NCBI GenBank assembly: GCA_021604805.1 | Contig: BQJR01000003.1 | Coordinates: 434,001-498,000, forward strand | From: Planctomycetota bacterium | GTDB lineage: Bacteria; Planctomycetota; B15-G4 | Reading direction: 5' to 3' | DNA length: 64,000 nucleotides | In this document: piece by piece, positions 17,310 to 27,503 of the stretch | How positions within the stretch are numbered: position 1 is the first letter of the stretch | Layout: each line of letters starts with the position of its first letter | The notes under the pieces: generated by a model | What the model was told of the DNA's origin: nothing | The model's database searches: none | Seen by the model: only the letters and a program-made list of their open reading frames with translations | Position numbers and translations under genes: made by a program

Positions 17310-17526
17310 CGGAGCCCGTCCTCGGAGGGATCCGCCACCGCTACTGTGCGGCAGGCAAATGAGCGCCGAAACCGTGCCTCGACGAGTTTTGGTGTACGTC
17401 AGGTACCACCGCTATCGATGCGCGAACTTACCTCACCGACTGCGGAATCAGGCTCCACGCCCGCTCGGACGAGTTCTGGAGTACGTCAGGTTCACACCCG
17501 CTCGGACGAATTCTGGTGTACGTCAG
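17310..17526 (+). repeat. Array of three more IS family C right ends
   Basis: The first copy (17310-17403) contains GGAGCCCGTCCTCGGAGGG and a transposase tail (RYCAAG-like), then ACGAGTTTTGGTGTACGTCA. The second right end is at 17470-17490 (ACGAGTTCTGGAGTACGTCA) and the third at 17507-17526 (CGAATTCTGGTGTACGTCAG). The last two are each preceded by CGCTCGGA. With the two tandem copies before them, five right ends lie within 335 bases, all on the + strand. Confidence 0.75.
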
Positions 17527-17664
17527 CTGCACGAGCCAGGCGTTGATCAACTTCGGTGGGGCGCGCCAAAGGTGCGATACAATCTCCGCGATTAGCGACG
17601 GGGAAAGAGATGTCGGCATCGGCCCTTTTAGCGTGACCAGCGATCAGAATGGAGTCGTGAATTT

Positions 17665-19500
17665 ATGGAGATTCTCTTCTGTGATTCCTGCGACGTGTCA
17701 ATTCCCGTGGACCAGGAAGAGAGTGCGACGCGAAGCAATGGCCTCGTAATATGTGATGAATGCGAACGTCAACGCAGGATTGAGGAACGATCCTCCCGCA
17801 AGCACATTCCATGGCTCGGGCCAACACTTGGCGTCACGGCACTCTTGATCACCGTTGCAGCTGGATACTGGTTCCTCGTCAACCAACCAGGAGCGACCGG
17901 GATCGCCTCCCCGCATTCCGAAACCGCGCATCAGCTTGTCACTCGCGAGGCAGGCTCGGTGTCACCGGTAATCAGCACACCACCTCGCCGAGGACAGCTC
18001 TCAAGTTCTAGCGAGAAACCTGCTGATGCCGGTCGCAGCACTCAGGCTTCCGAGGCGTCGGGACCAGCGACACTCGCGTTCCTCAAGCGCCTCCTCGAAC
18101 TCCAAGAAGAACTAGGGGTGTCGATGGGAGACGTGAAGTACTTAGCGAACGTTCCGATCCCCTACAGTGAGCGGATACTCGATATGCAACTACGTCGCCT
18201 GCAACAGGCGACCGCCCTATCCAACGCCGATGTCGACCCGGAACTGATCCGCCTTAACATCCAAATACATCGCGTGGCCGTCGCCACTGAGGTCCTCATG
18301 CCACTGTACGCGGATGTCCTCTCCGGTGAAGTCATCGGAAACGCTCTTACGGCAGCCGTGAGCACGGCAAACACGATCGAATCTGTCGGCGCGGCGCTGC
18401 GTGCCGACATGCCGGACTCCCGGCGCGTGCAGAGCGCAGTCTGTCGACTGGCCGAGGAGCAGGAACGCCTCGCCCATGCGTGGGAGGAACTGCTCACCGA
18501 ACTCCCGGGGCGGTACCGGTCCGAGGCGGATCACATCCGGGAGGTGATCCGTGGCGTGACCAGCGAGTCTGAAGTGCCAATGGGTGATGGAAAAGAGGTC
18601 ACTGCGACCCGCCGGTACCTATTGAAGACGAGAGGCTGGACCACCGATTTTGACGACACAGCAAAGGGCACTCTCGCCTACTGGCCCTACACACTGATCA
18701 CACCCAAAGTCATCGGAGCGTTGCACAATGACTGGATCATTGAGCGTCTGGAATCGTCGGGCACTAATGACGTTCATCTACTCGTCCAGCAAGGCCGACA
18801 GCTAGACCTCGAGCGGCACAGGCTGTACCGCGCCATCCTTCTCGATGACTACCTCAGCAGCTCGATAATCGAATGGGATTCTCCGATGTCGGTTCCAGAG
18901 AATCCGAGTTCAGGCCTTTGGGCCGCCGGAGGCAGCATCGCCTCCCGAATGCGCATGGACAAAGCCTCCTCCGCGGCGAACGAGCACTGGGATTCGGCCG
19001 TGTTCGAACTCGCGGACTGGTCGCCTGCGCTCCATGCGACCCTTGCCGAGTGTTTCCCATCCCAATGGGGAGGCTACGAAGCCGTGCTGGACCCTCACCC
19101 CCGGTGGCAGGCATTAATGGAGGACGGTTCTGTCGTCCTGACCGGCGCCCGCGGCCACCAAGGCGCGTGGCCCTTCATCCTCGAGCTGACTGAGGTCGAC
19201 CTTCGAGCAAAAACCATCAGGGGTTTCTGCAAATGGCCGACCCTGGGTGGCATCACGGAGGTTGACGGCACAATCTGGGAGCACAGAGATAGGGTCCTGT
19301 TCGGGTGGAAGAATGAAGTGCTCGTGCAGGGTGCTGCGGACAACAAAGTGCAGCTTGGCGGCTCGCAATCCTTCGTCGTGATCCCTGGCAAAGGGGGCAG
19401 ATACGAGGGCTACTGGACACAACGGGGCCGGACGAAGGAGGGAGCGTGGATCGAGCTGGCAGATGAGACGGTGAGTCGCCCCAGCTCCGAGGTTCGCTAA
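17665..19500 (+). CDS. Zinc-ribbon, single-TM hypothetical protein
   Basis: The product has 611 residues of unknown family. Residues 6-33 hold two CxxC pairs (FCDSCD and ICDECE), a probable zinc ribbon in the cytoplasm. A TM helix follows at residues 52-72 (PTLGVTALLITVAAGYWFLV). The large remainder should be periplasmic: a Ser/Thr-rich linker, a helical region with long charged helices (residues 130-310), then a tryptophan-rich beta region at the C-terminus (WPTLGGITEVDGTIWEHRD). GGAG lies about ten bases before the ATG. Planctomycetes have many proteins with a zinc ribbon before a TM helix; the role is unknown. It is bounded by IS ends on both sides and is probably part of the mobile cargo. 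Confidence 0.75.
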   Translation: MEILFCDSCDVSIPVDQEESATRSNGLVICDECERQRRIEERSSRKHIPWLGPTLGVTALLITVAAGYWFLVNQPGATGIASPHSETAHQLVTREAGSVSPVISTPPRRGQLSSSSEKPADAGRSTQASEASGPATLAFLKRLLELQEELGVSMGDVKYLANVPIPYSERILDMQLRRLQQATALSNADVDPELIRLNIQIHRVAVATEVLMPLYADVLSGEVIGNALTAAVSTANTIESVGAALRADMPDSRRVQSAVCRLAEEQERLAHAWEELLTELPGRYRSEADHIREVIRGVTSESEVPMGDGKEVTATRRYLLKTRGWTTDFDDTAKGTLAYWPYTLITPKVIGALHNDWIIERLESSGTNDVHLLVQQGRQLDLERHRLYRAILLDDYLSSSIIEWDSPMSVPENPSSGLWAAGGSIASRMRMDKASSAANEHWDSAVFELADWSPALHATLAECFPSQWGGYEAVLDPHPRWQALMEDGSVVLTGARGHQGAWPFILELTEVDLRAKTIRGFCKWPTLGGITEVDGTIWEHRDRVLFGWKNEVLVQGAADNKVQLGGSQSFVVIPGKGGRYEGYWTQRGRTKEGAWIELADETVSRPSSEVR

Positions 19501-19670
19501 CTCTCCTGATCGGTCAGGCGCGTGGTGCCCCATCGCTAGGCCGCGCGCCTGTGCTGCACCTGTGCCTCCTAGAAACTCTGTCCGGCCTGCTACGCGCATG
19601 TTCTGAGCTTCCTACCCAGCTGGGTCCATAGACTCAGCCGTGCTAGCTGCAAGGTCGGAAGCCTGTTGTG
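19501..19670. mobile_element. Left-end remnant of IS family A and a possible family B flank
   Basis: Bases 19523-19549 (TGGTGCCCCATCGCTAGG and on) match the left end of the complete family A element at 2976-3002 with about two changes. The 5 bases before it (GCGCG) are also shared. From 19560 to 19630 there is a weaker match to 9271-9330, upstream of the intact family B transposase (GTGCCTCCTAGAAACTC against GTGCCTCTCAGAAACTC). No gene. Confidence 0.6.
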
Positions 19671-19935
19671 CCAGTGGTACACCAGTACTCGCAGGTGCGA
19701 ACTCGGCTCCCTGGCTGGCGAGCCTCGCGCGGCCCCGGTGTTCCGAAGCCAGGAGCGCCCTCGCCGCGGCCCCGCCCCATCCTGCATGGAAACGCCCCCG
19801 GGCGTCGCCGGCGGGCCACCTGCGCTGCTCCAGACCTACGTCGCGAGCCGAGCTCGGAGGGCTGCACCCTCGGTGCCGCGCAGTGGGCTGATCGGCACCG
19901 CAATCAGGCCCCGATGAGTATTGGTGTACGTCAGG
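19671..19935 (+). mobile_element. MITE-like internally deleted derivative of IS family C
   Basis: The left end CCAGTGGTACACCAGTACTCG with the following 20 bases matches the left end at 2717. The right end GATGAGTATTGGTGTACGTC at 19913-19932 matches the family C right ends. Between them, about 90 bases before the right end still encode a transposase tail (RRRRATCAAPDLRREP), matching the remnant at 16210-16260. At 265 bases it cannot encode a transposase but keeps both ends, so it could be mobilised by one supplied in trans. Confidence 0.7.
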
Positions 19936-20380
19936 GGAAGCCGCCAAGGTCCGATCGTGGCGAGCAACGAACGTGACGAGCGACACGCCGCCCTCTCGGG
20001 GACTGGCTGACTGCCGGATTCACTGTTCCGGGCGCCAGTGCCGCACGCGCTGCGCTTCTGCGGTGCGCTCAGCTACTGTCTCCTCCACTCGGGAGCTGCG
20101 CTCGCGGCAGTCAGACTTGGCGATTGCCGAGGCGGATGCGATTCGCGGCGATCTGCCCCCGAATGGCTCTACGGTTGACGCCCCCACCCTCCAGCCAACC
20201 TCATCAACCACGCCTACGTTTCGCGCCCCGCGAGGCAGATCCAGAGAGCCAGATCCGCTCCCACGGCCGGGCAGCGACGGCACCATGGTTGACACCCTCC
20301 CCCGATCCGCCCCTAGGATCCCGCTCAGCGCCCCCGTTCGGCGGCTAAACTCCCCCGCCTACACCGAGCTGGGGAAGCAG
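19936..20380. other. Gene-free stretch next to tRNA-Arg
   Basis: About 440 bases with no supportable gene. A minus-strand frame at 20020-20295 (91 codons) has no ribosome site and low-complexity composition, so I do not call it. This is the last part of the accessory region before the core genome. Confidence 0.4.
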
Positions 20381-20457
20381 TGGTACACCCGACAGGATTC
20401 GAACCTGTGACCTCCTGCTCCGGAGGCAGGCGCTCTATCCAGCTGAGCTACGGGTGC
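20381..20457 (-). tRNA. tRNA-Arg (anticodon CCG)
   Basis: Reading on the minus strand, GCACCCG pairs with CGGGTGT as acceptor stem. The D-arm GCTCAGCTGGATAGAGC, anticodon stem-loop CCTGC-CTCCGGA-GCAGG and T-arm with GGTTCGAATCC are all in place. CCA is encoded at the 3' end (20383-20381). The anticodon CCG reads CGG arginine codons. The 3' end faces the IS-rich region. Confidence 0.93.
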
Positions 20458-20602
20458 ACGCGAAGGGGTTGATGATCCGGGGCGGGAGGCGGGCGTCAAG
20501 CTCGCAAGTGGACGGTGTGAAATTGCGTGGCGCCTCGCCGCTGCGTGGCCGCGGCTGCGAACGCGTCGGAAGTGGCGTCGCAGACCCGTATGCTCCGCGG
20601 CC

Positions 20603-21667
20603 ATGTTTGTGAGCGATCGACACCTTCTGGACGCGCGAGTCGGGCGCGCGCGACTCTGGCCGGCCTGGCTGCTGCTCGCGCTCCTGCCCGGCTGCCTCGT
20701 CACCGCCGAGAACGACATCTTCGGCAGCGACCGCAACTACACGAACGGGTTCCGCGGGCTGCACAGCTTCGAGCGCCCGCAACCCGGCTCAGCCGAGCAC
20801 GACGCGCTCAATGGCCTGCAGCGCCGGGCCAGCGAACTCAGTGAGTCGCTCGACCTCTTCGAACTCGAAGTCCCCCACGACAACACCCGCCGCACACATG
20901 TCGGGCTCGTGTTCGGACAGGTCATCTTCACGCCCGAGAACCTGACCACCGAGCGCTTGATCCTCGACGACCGCCCCTACGCCGGCTGGCTCTACACAGG
21001 CCTCGTCCACACCACCTCACTGTTCGACGACGACGACACACGCCGCCGAGACGAGCAGGCCTACGTGGAGCTCGACATCGGCGTCGTGGGGCCACTGTCG
21101 TACGCAGAGCAAACGCAGACCATCGTGCACCGCGCGATCAACGCCGACGTGGCCAAGGGCTGGGACAACCAACTGCACAACGAAGCGGCGTTGCTGCTGC
21201 GCGTGGGCCGACAATCGCGCGACGCCTACTGGAACGACGGCGGCGCCTGGTCGGGCGACTCGATCTCAGGCTGGCAGCTCAACGCCGGCAACGTGGCCGT
21301 CAGCGCACTGCTCGGCAACACCTGGCGCTGGGGCTACGAGCTGCCGCGCACCTTCGCGCTGGGCGTCGGCGAGCGCAGCACAGCCACCGGCAACCTGAAC
21401 GGCGCACCCGACTCGATCTACGGTTTCTTCGGGGTCGACGGCCGCGCCGTGCTGCGCGACATCTTCCTCGACGGCAACAGCTTCCGCGACAGTCACAGCG
21501 TGTCGAAGCAGAACTTCGTGGGCGCCGCGCGCGCGGGCATCGCCTGGCACAGCGGCAACTGGTTCCTGGCCTTCGCGCACGAACGTCGCACGCGCGAGTT
21601 CGAAGAGCAGCGCAGCAACGGTCACGCCTTCAGCTCGATCTCGGCCGGCTACCGCCTCGGGCGCTGA
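20603..21667 (+). CDS. LpxR-like outer-membrane lipid A deacylase family protein
   Basis: The product has 354 residues. After a hydrophobic leader ending in LLPGC (residues 22-31; either a signal peptide or a lipobox with Cys31) comes the family signature ENDIFGSDRNYTNG (36-49), which holds the Asn and Asp of the LpxR active site and calcium site. GQVIFTPENL and DDRPYAGWLYTG follow, both typical of the DUF2219/LpxR family of 12-stranded barrels that remove 3'-acyloxyacyl chains from lipid A. Alternating polar/hydrophobic strands run to the end (SISAGYRLGR). It is the first core gene after tRNA-Arg and convergent with leuS. The family call is firm; the exact substrate is not shown. Confidence 0.85.
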   Translation: MFVSDRHLLDARVGRARLWPAWLLLALLPGCLVTAENDIFGSDRNYTNGFRGLHSFERPQPGSAEHDALNGLQRRASELSESLDLFELEVPHDNTRRTHVGLVFGQVIFTPENLTTERLILDDRPYAGWLYTGLVHTTSLFDDDDTRRRDEQAYVELDIGVVGPLSYAEQTQTIVHRAINADVAKGWDNQLHNEAALLLRVGRQSRDAYWNDGGAWSGDSISGWQLNAGNVAVSALLGNTWRWGYELPRTFALGVGERSTATGNLNGAPDSIYGFFGVDGRAVLRDIFLDGNSFRDSHSVSKQNFVGAARAGIAWHSGNWFLAFAHERRTREFEEQRSNGHAFSSISAGYRLGR

Positions 21668-21769
21668 GCCCGAAGCGCGGTGAACCCGCGGGACAGAGCG
21701 AACTCAGGCTGGTGACGCCGGGGAACCGCAAGCACGAGGGTCGCTCACCGCGCGGCTCAACCGCCGCGC

Positions 21770-24250
<2,481 letters not shown>

Positions 24251-24406
24251 GGCAGCAGACTCATTCTCAGCGGGCGAATCGGGGACGGGCGCAGGATAGC
24301 GGAGCGCGGGCTCCTGGCCGAGAGCCGCTCACGCGACGAAGCAGGGAAAGGGCTTGCACGAGCACCGTCTCGTGGCCTAGTTTCTGCGCCTTCGCAGCAC
24401 TCGGTC

Positions 24407-24482
24407 GGGCGGTTAGCTCAGCTGGTAGAGCGTCTGGCTGGCAGCCAGAAGGTCAGGGGTTCGACCCCCCTACCGTCCACCA
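24407..24482 (+). tRNA. tRNA-Ala (anticodon GGC)
   Basis: Acceptor stem GGGCGGT pairs with ACCGTCC (one G-U pair). The D-arm is GCTCAGCTGGTAGAGC, the anticodon stem-loop TCTGG-CTGGCAG-CCAGA, and the T-arm GGGGTTCGACCCC. CCA is encoded at 24480-24482. The anticodon GGC reads GCC/GCU alanine codons. Confidence 0.94.
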
Positions 24483-24821
24483 CTTTTGCTGCGTGGCTCC
24501 GGCGCCGCCGCCACGGCGCGATTCGAGCGCGGCCCCGCCACGGAGCGGCACGGATCGAGTGCCGCACTCGTCGGCGCTGAGCCCCCGAGCAGCCCAGCCG
24601 GCCTTCCGAACAGCCTGCTCCCGCAGATCCCGCGCTCCGGTGAAGATTCGAGCGCGTACGGGGGTTTGTACGGAAATCGCTACCCAGCTCCACAAGGGGC
24701 ACAGCTTTTCCGAAAAGCTCGTCAAGTGATGCGCCCGCCGTGACGAAGGGAAGTCTCATAACGCTGGACCTGTTCAACCCTCGTGGTGACTGGCCAGCAC
24801 ACGTCCCACGGAGACTTTCCC
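24483..24821. other. Leader region of the first prepilin gene
   Basis: No gene. A short perfect hairpin (AGCTTTT at 24703-24709, AAAAGCT at 24713-24719) lies about 100 bases before the prepilin start and could be a weak terminator or a leader structure. GGAG about nine bases before ATG 24822 is the ribosome site. Confidence 0.45.
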
Positions 24822-25304
24822 ATGTCCATGAACCGCAAGAACCAGCAGGGCTTCACGCTGGTCGAGCTGCTCATCGTTGTGATCATCCTCGGCATTCTCG
24901 CGGCCGTGGTGATTCCGCAGTTCAACAGTGCTGCCAACGAGAGCCGCGAAGCCGCAGTGACGTCCAACCTCGCCACGATTCGTCAGGCGATCGAGATGTA
25001 CAAGGTGCAGCACAACGACGAGCTGCCCGGCAATGCAACCGGCGTCACGCTCGAGCAAGCGCTCACGCAGACCACCGACCTCGCCGGTGCGGTCGTCGCT
25101 AACAACGCTGGCCCCTTCGGCCCGTACCTCCGCAACTCGTTCCCCGCGAGCCCGGTCGACGGCGTCAACACGGTCACTTCCGCAGCCACCACCACGGCTG
25201 CAACGGGTGAGACCACGGGTTGGATGTACAACACGGCCACGGGCGAGTTCCGTTGCCACACCACCGACCTGGCAGCCTCAGGCGTGGCCTACAACACGCT
25301 CTGA
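24822..25304 (+). CDS. Type II secretion/type IV pilus major prepilin (GspG-like), copy 1
   Basis: The product has 160 residues. The class III signal peptide KNQQG before FTLVELLIVVIILGILAA gives a cleavage site for prepilin peptidase, with Glu at +5 and a hydrophobic helix that anchors the subunit before assembly. A polar C-terminal domain follows (GPFGPYLRNSFPASP and TGWMYNTATGEF, the GspG-like beta motif). The start at 24822 fits GGAG nine bases upstream and leaves a short leader MSMNRK. It is paralogous to 26775-27278. It probably forms the main fibre of the secretion machine encoded at 47,948-57,583, which itself has only minor prepilins. Confidence 0.88.
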   Translation: MSMNRKNQQGFTLVELLIVVIILGILAAVVIPQFNSAANESREAAVTSNLATIRQAIEMYKVQHNDELPGNATGVTLEQALTQTTDLAGAVVANNAGPFGPYLRNSFPASPVDGVNTVTSAATTTAATGETTGWMYNTATGEFRCHTTDLAASGVAYNTL

Positions 25305-25340
25305 CTTGAGCTGAGCGTTCACCCGACTTCGCTCGGGTCC

Positions 25341-25377
25341 GAGGCCCCCGGTGCAGCGATGCTGCGCCGGGGGCCTC
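25341..25377 (+). terminator. Strong GC-rich hairpin after the prepilin gene
   Basis: GAGGCCCCCGG (25341-25351) pairs perfectly with CCGGGGGCCTC (25367-25377); the inner TGCAGC/GCTGCG extends the stem imperfectly. No T-run follows, so termination may be inefficient. It could set the prepilin message apart from the PilW-like gene. Confidence 0.6.
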
Positions 25378-25563
25378 TCGCATGGTGAGCAGGTCCTTCG
25401 CGCGCCGGTGACCTCGCGCGTCACCGCGAAACCCAGGCTGAGCTCGCTCGCCTGCTGGGCTCAAGCCGCCCCCGCGCCAGCTTCGATGAGAAATCTGTGG
25501 GTCGATCAAGTCACCCCTCGCCCACGACGAAGGGGAACTCGACCACCTCGGGAGTTCGCACCG

Positions 25564-26706
25564 ATGAACCGCATCACTCGTCGCATCACCGATCCGCCGC
25601 GCCGCCAGGCTGGCTTCACGCTCCCCGAAGCGCTCGTCGCGGGCGTCCTCGGCGCCATGCTGCTGATGGCAGTCGCACAGGCCAGCGTGCAGTTCACGCT
25701 CGGCGTCAGCCATCTCGAGGAAAAGGCCGGCATCAATGCCGACGAGACCTCGGCCATGCAGCAGATGACGCGCGACATCCGCGAAGCCTGGTACGCGCTG
25801 CAACCGTCCGACGACCACATCCAGCTCGCCAACCCCGAGGGCGGCTTCCTCGAGTACTTCCTGGAAGACGGCAACGTGAAGCTGCTGCGCCCCAACGGTG
25901 ACGTGGGCACGGTGGCCTTCGCCATCAGCTCGCTCAACTTCGAAGCCAGCTACGTGGAGCGCTACCGCGAAGGCGTCGTGAGCAACAACATCGGCGCCTG
26001 GTACGACCGCGACCCTTCCGGCTTCAGCACCAACATCAAGGTGGAGTCGGGTGACGCGATCGCCATGGCCTTCGTGGTGCCGTATCACGAGGAAGACCTG
26101 CCCAGCGGCTCCGTCACGGACGAACACCTGTCCTCGGCCGAGCTCGACGTACTCGCGCTGCCGCTGGCCTTCGTGCCCGGCACGCTGCCCGAGTCGCTGC
26201 AGATCGAGCTCTACCCCGCGCGCGCCCCGGGTTCGGCGCGCCCCTACGGCAGCCCCGTCGCCTCACTCAGCGTGCCCGGCACCTCCTTGCCGCAAGCCGT
26301 CTGGGACAGCAGCGATTGGGAGGCCGTCACCGTCGACGCGCTGATCGACCTGAGCAGCTTCGGCGACGATCTCGTGCCCGGCGACGCGTACACGCTGCGC
26401 CTGCTGCCCACCGGCGACTCGGAGCTGCTCGTGCAGGGCTTCCCGACCATGGTGAGCTCCGACGACGACGACGTGGACTACCAGTCGGGCGGCGGCAGCT
26501 ACGTGACCTTGCCCGTGTCGGTGCCGCTGACTCTCTCGGGAGACTACGTGCTCTCGAACACCACGACACACCAGATGATCTCGGGCTTCTTCGTGACGCT
26601 CGCGCCCGAAGGCAAGCTGGTCCAGAAGCGGTCCGCCGTGCTGATGAGCCAGTCACTCAGCGACGACCCGTGGTTCGGCGTCGTCCCCGGTGACACCCCT
26701 CCCTGA
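25564..26706 (+). CDS. PilW/GspJ-like prepilin-type protein
   Basis: The product has 380 residues. The prepilin leader MNRITRRITDPPRRQAG is cleaved before FTLPEALVAGVLGAMLLMA (Glu at +5). The large remainder begins with the coil region seen in minor pseudopilins (DETSAMQQMTRDIREAW, near residues 60-76), as in PilW and GspJ. A beta-rich domain with a long insertion (residues 200-330), not typical of GspJ, follows. The ATG at 25564 is chosen because it gives the leader; longer frames upstream lack a ribosome site. It sits between the two major prepilins and on the same strand, so it is likely expressed with them. Confidence 0.8.
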   Translation: MNRITRRITDPPRRQAGFTLPEALVAGVLGAMLLMAVAQASVQFTLGVSHLEEKAGINADETSAMQQMTRDIREAWYALQPSDDHIQLANPEGGFLEYFLEDGNVKLLRPNGDVGTVAFAISSLNFEASYVERYREGVVSNNIGAWYDRDPSGFSTNIKVESGDAIAMAFVVPYHEEDLPSGSVTDEHLSSAELDVLALPLAFVPGTLPESLQIELYPARAPGSARPYGSPVASLSVPGTSLPQAVWDSSDWEAVTVDALIDLSSFGDDLVPGDAYTLRLLPTGDSELLVQGFPTMVSSDDDDVDYQSGGGSYVTLPVSVPLTLSGDYVLSNTTTHQMISGFFVTLAPEGKLVQKRSAVLMSQSLSDDPWFGVVPGDTPP

Positions 26707-26774
26707 TCGTCGACAGTGCGACACGCACGACCTTCTTGCACCCAGCAGACCTCGTCTCCTTGAAGCCCTTCACC

Positions 26775-27278
26775 ATGAATGCCCACCCGCCCCACACAGC
26801 TCGCAGCGCGCCGCAAGGCGGCTTCACGCTCGTGGAACTGCTCATCGTGGTGATCATCCTCGGCATCCTCGCCGCAGTGGTCGTCCCGCAGTTCAACGAC
26901 ACCACGCTCAAGAGCAAGGAAGCCACGCTCACGCAGAACCTGAGCACCATCCGTCAGGCCGTGTCGCTCTACCGCGTGCAACACCTTGAGACCTACCCAG
27001 GTGAGAACGCCGGCACCTGGGCCGAGTTCGTGACCCAACTCACCACGGCCACGCATGCCGACGGCACCGCCGGGGGCGTGTACGGCCCGTACCTGCGCAC
27101 GAGCTTCCCGCCCAACACGATGAACAACCTGAACACGGGCACCATCGTGGCCGCCGCACCCGACGGCGCCGACAGCAACGGCGCCACGGGGTACTTCTAC
27201 AACCCCGCACTGGGTGCGATCTACGCCAACGTGGCCGACGAAGCCGCGCCCAGCGGCACCGCCTGGATCGACCTCTGA
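26775..27278 (+). CDS. Type II secretion/type IV pilus major prepilin (GspG-like), copy 2
   Basis: The product has 167 residues. The leader ends SAPQGG before FTLVELLIVVIILGILAAVV, nearly the same processed N-terminus as the prepilin at 24822. The C-terminal domain repeats the pattern YGPYLRTSFPPN and GYFYNPALGAIYAN, so the two are paralogues that arose by duplication. ATG 26775 gives a leader of 15 residues; no strong ribosome site is visible. Expression with the PilW-like gene 68 bases upstream is likely. Confidence 0.85.
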   Translation: MNAHPPHTARSAPQGGFTLVELLIVVIILGILAAVVVPQFNDTTLKSKEATLTQNLSTIRQAVSLYRVQHLETYPGENAGTWAEFVTQLTTATHADGTAGGVYGPYLRTSFPPNTMNNLNTGTIVAAAPDGADSNGATGYFYNPALGAIYANVADEAAPSGTAWIDL

Positions 27279-27346
27279 CCAAGACACGGGCACGCGCCAG
27301 CGTCCCGCCCAGCGCCCTACCGAGCGCCCCACCTGGAACCGCCGCC

Positions 27347-27502
27347 ATGGCCTGCCCCGCCCTCGCCGACCTGCCACTTCAGGACGATCACGAAGAGGCT
27401 CCGCGCAGTCGCAAGGTGGGCGTGGCCGAAACGCTCACGGCCCTAGCCATCGTGGCGCTGCTCATCTCGGCTGCCGTACCGCGCCTGCTGGGCGCCGAGT
27501 GA
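27347..27502 (+). CDS. Tiny prepilin-like membrane protein (51 residues)
   Basis: The product starts MACPALADLPLQDDHEEAP and continues RSRKVGVAETLTALAIVALL and ISAAVPRLLGAE. The hydrophobic part is a close caricature of a prepilin N-terminal helix (GxTLxEALxALAIVALLxAAVP), with a charged leader before it, but the Glu is at +3 after the glycine and there is no globular domain. It follows the second prepilin by 68 bases on the same strand and ends 1 base before the stop of the convergent ETF-QO gene. It may be a degraded prepilin or a small membrane peptide. The reading frame has typical high-GC third positions. Confidence 0.5.
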   Translation: MACPALADLPLQDDHEEAPRSRKVGVAETLTALAIVALLISAAVPRLLGAE

Positions 27503-27503
27503 A

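Noticed and set aside
4421..17526. The repeated GAGTNTTGGTGTACGTCAG motifs as integron attC sites or a CRISPR array
   Set aside because: Spacing is irregular, there is no RYYYAAC/GTTRRRY pairing as in attC, and no cas or intI-type gene is seen. Several copies are directly preceded by the end of a transposase reading frame, which identifies them as IS ends.
20020..20295. A 91-codon minus-strand frame near tRNA-Arg
   Set aside because: No ribosome site, low-complexity composition and no similarity I can recognise; it lies in apparently non-coding sequence.
19936..20380. A phage or ICE integrase next to the tRNA
   Set aside because: No reading frame with tyrosine or serine recombinase motifs is present in this stretch or elsewhere in the window.
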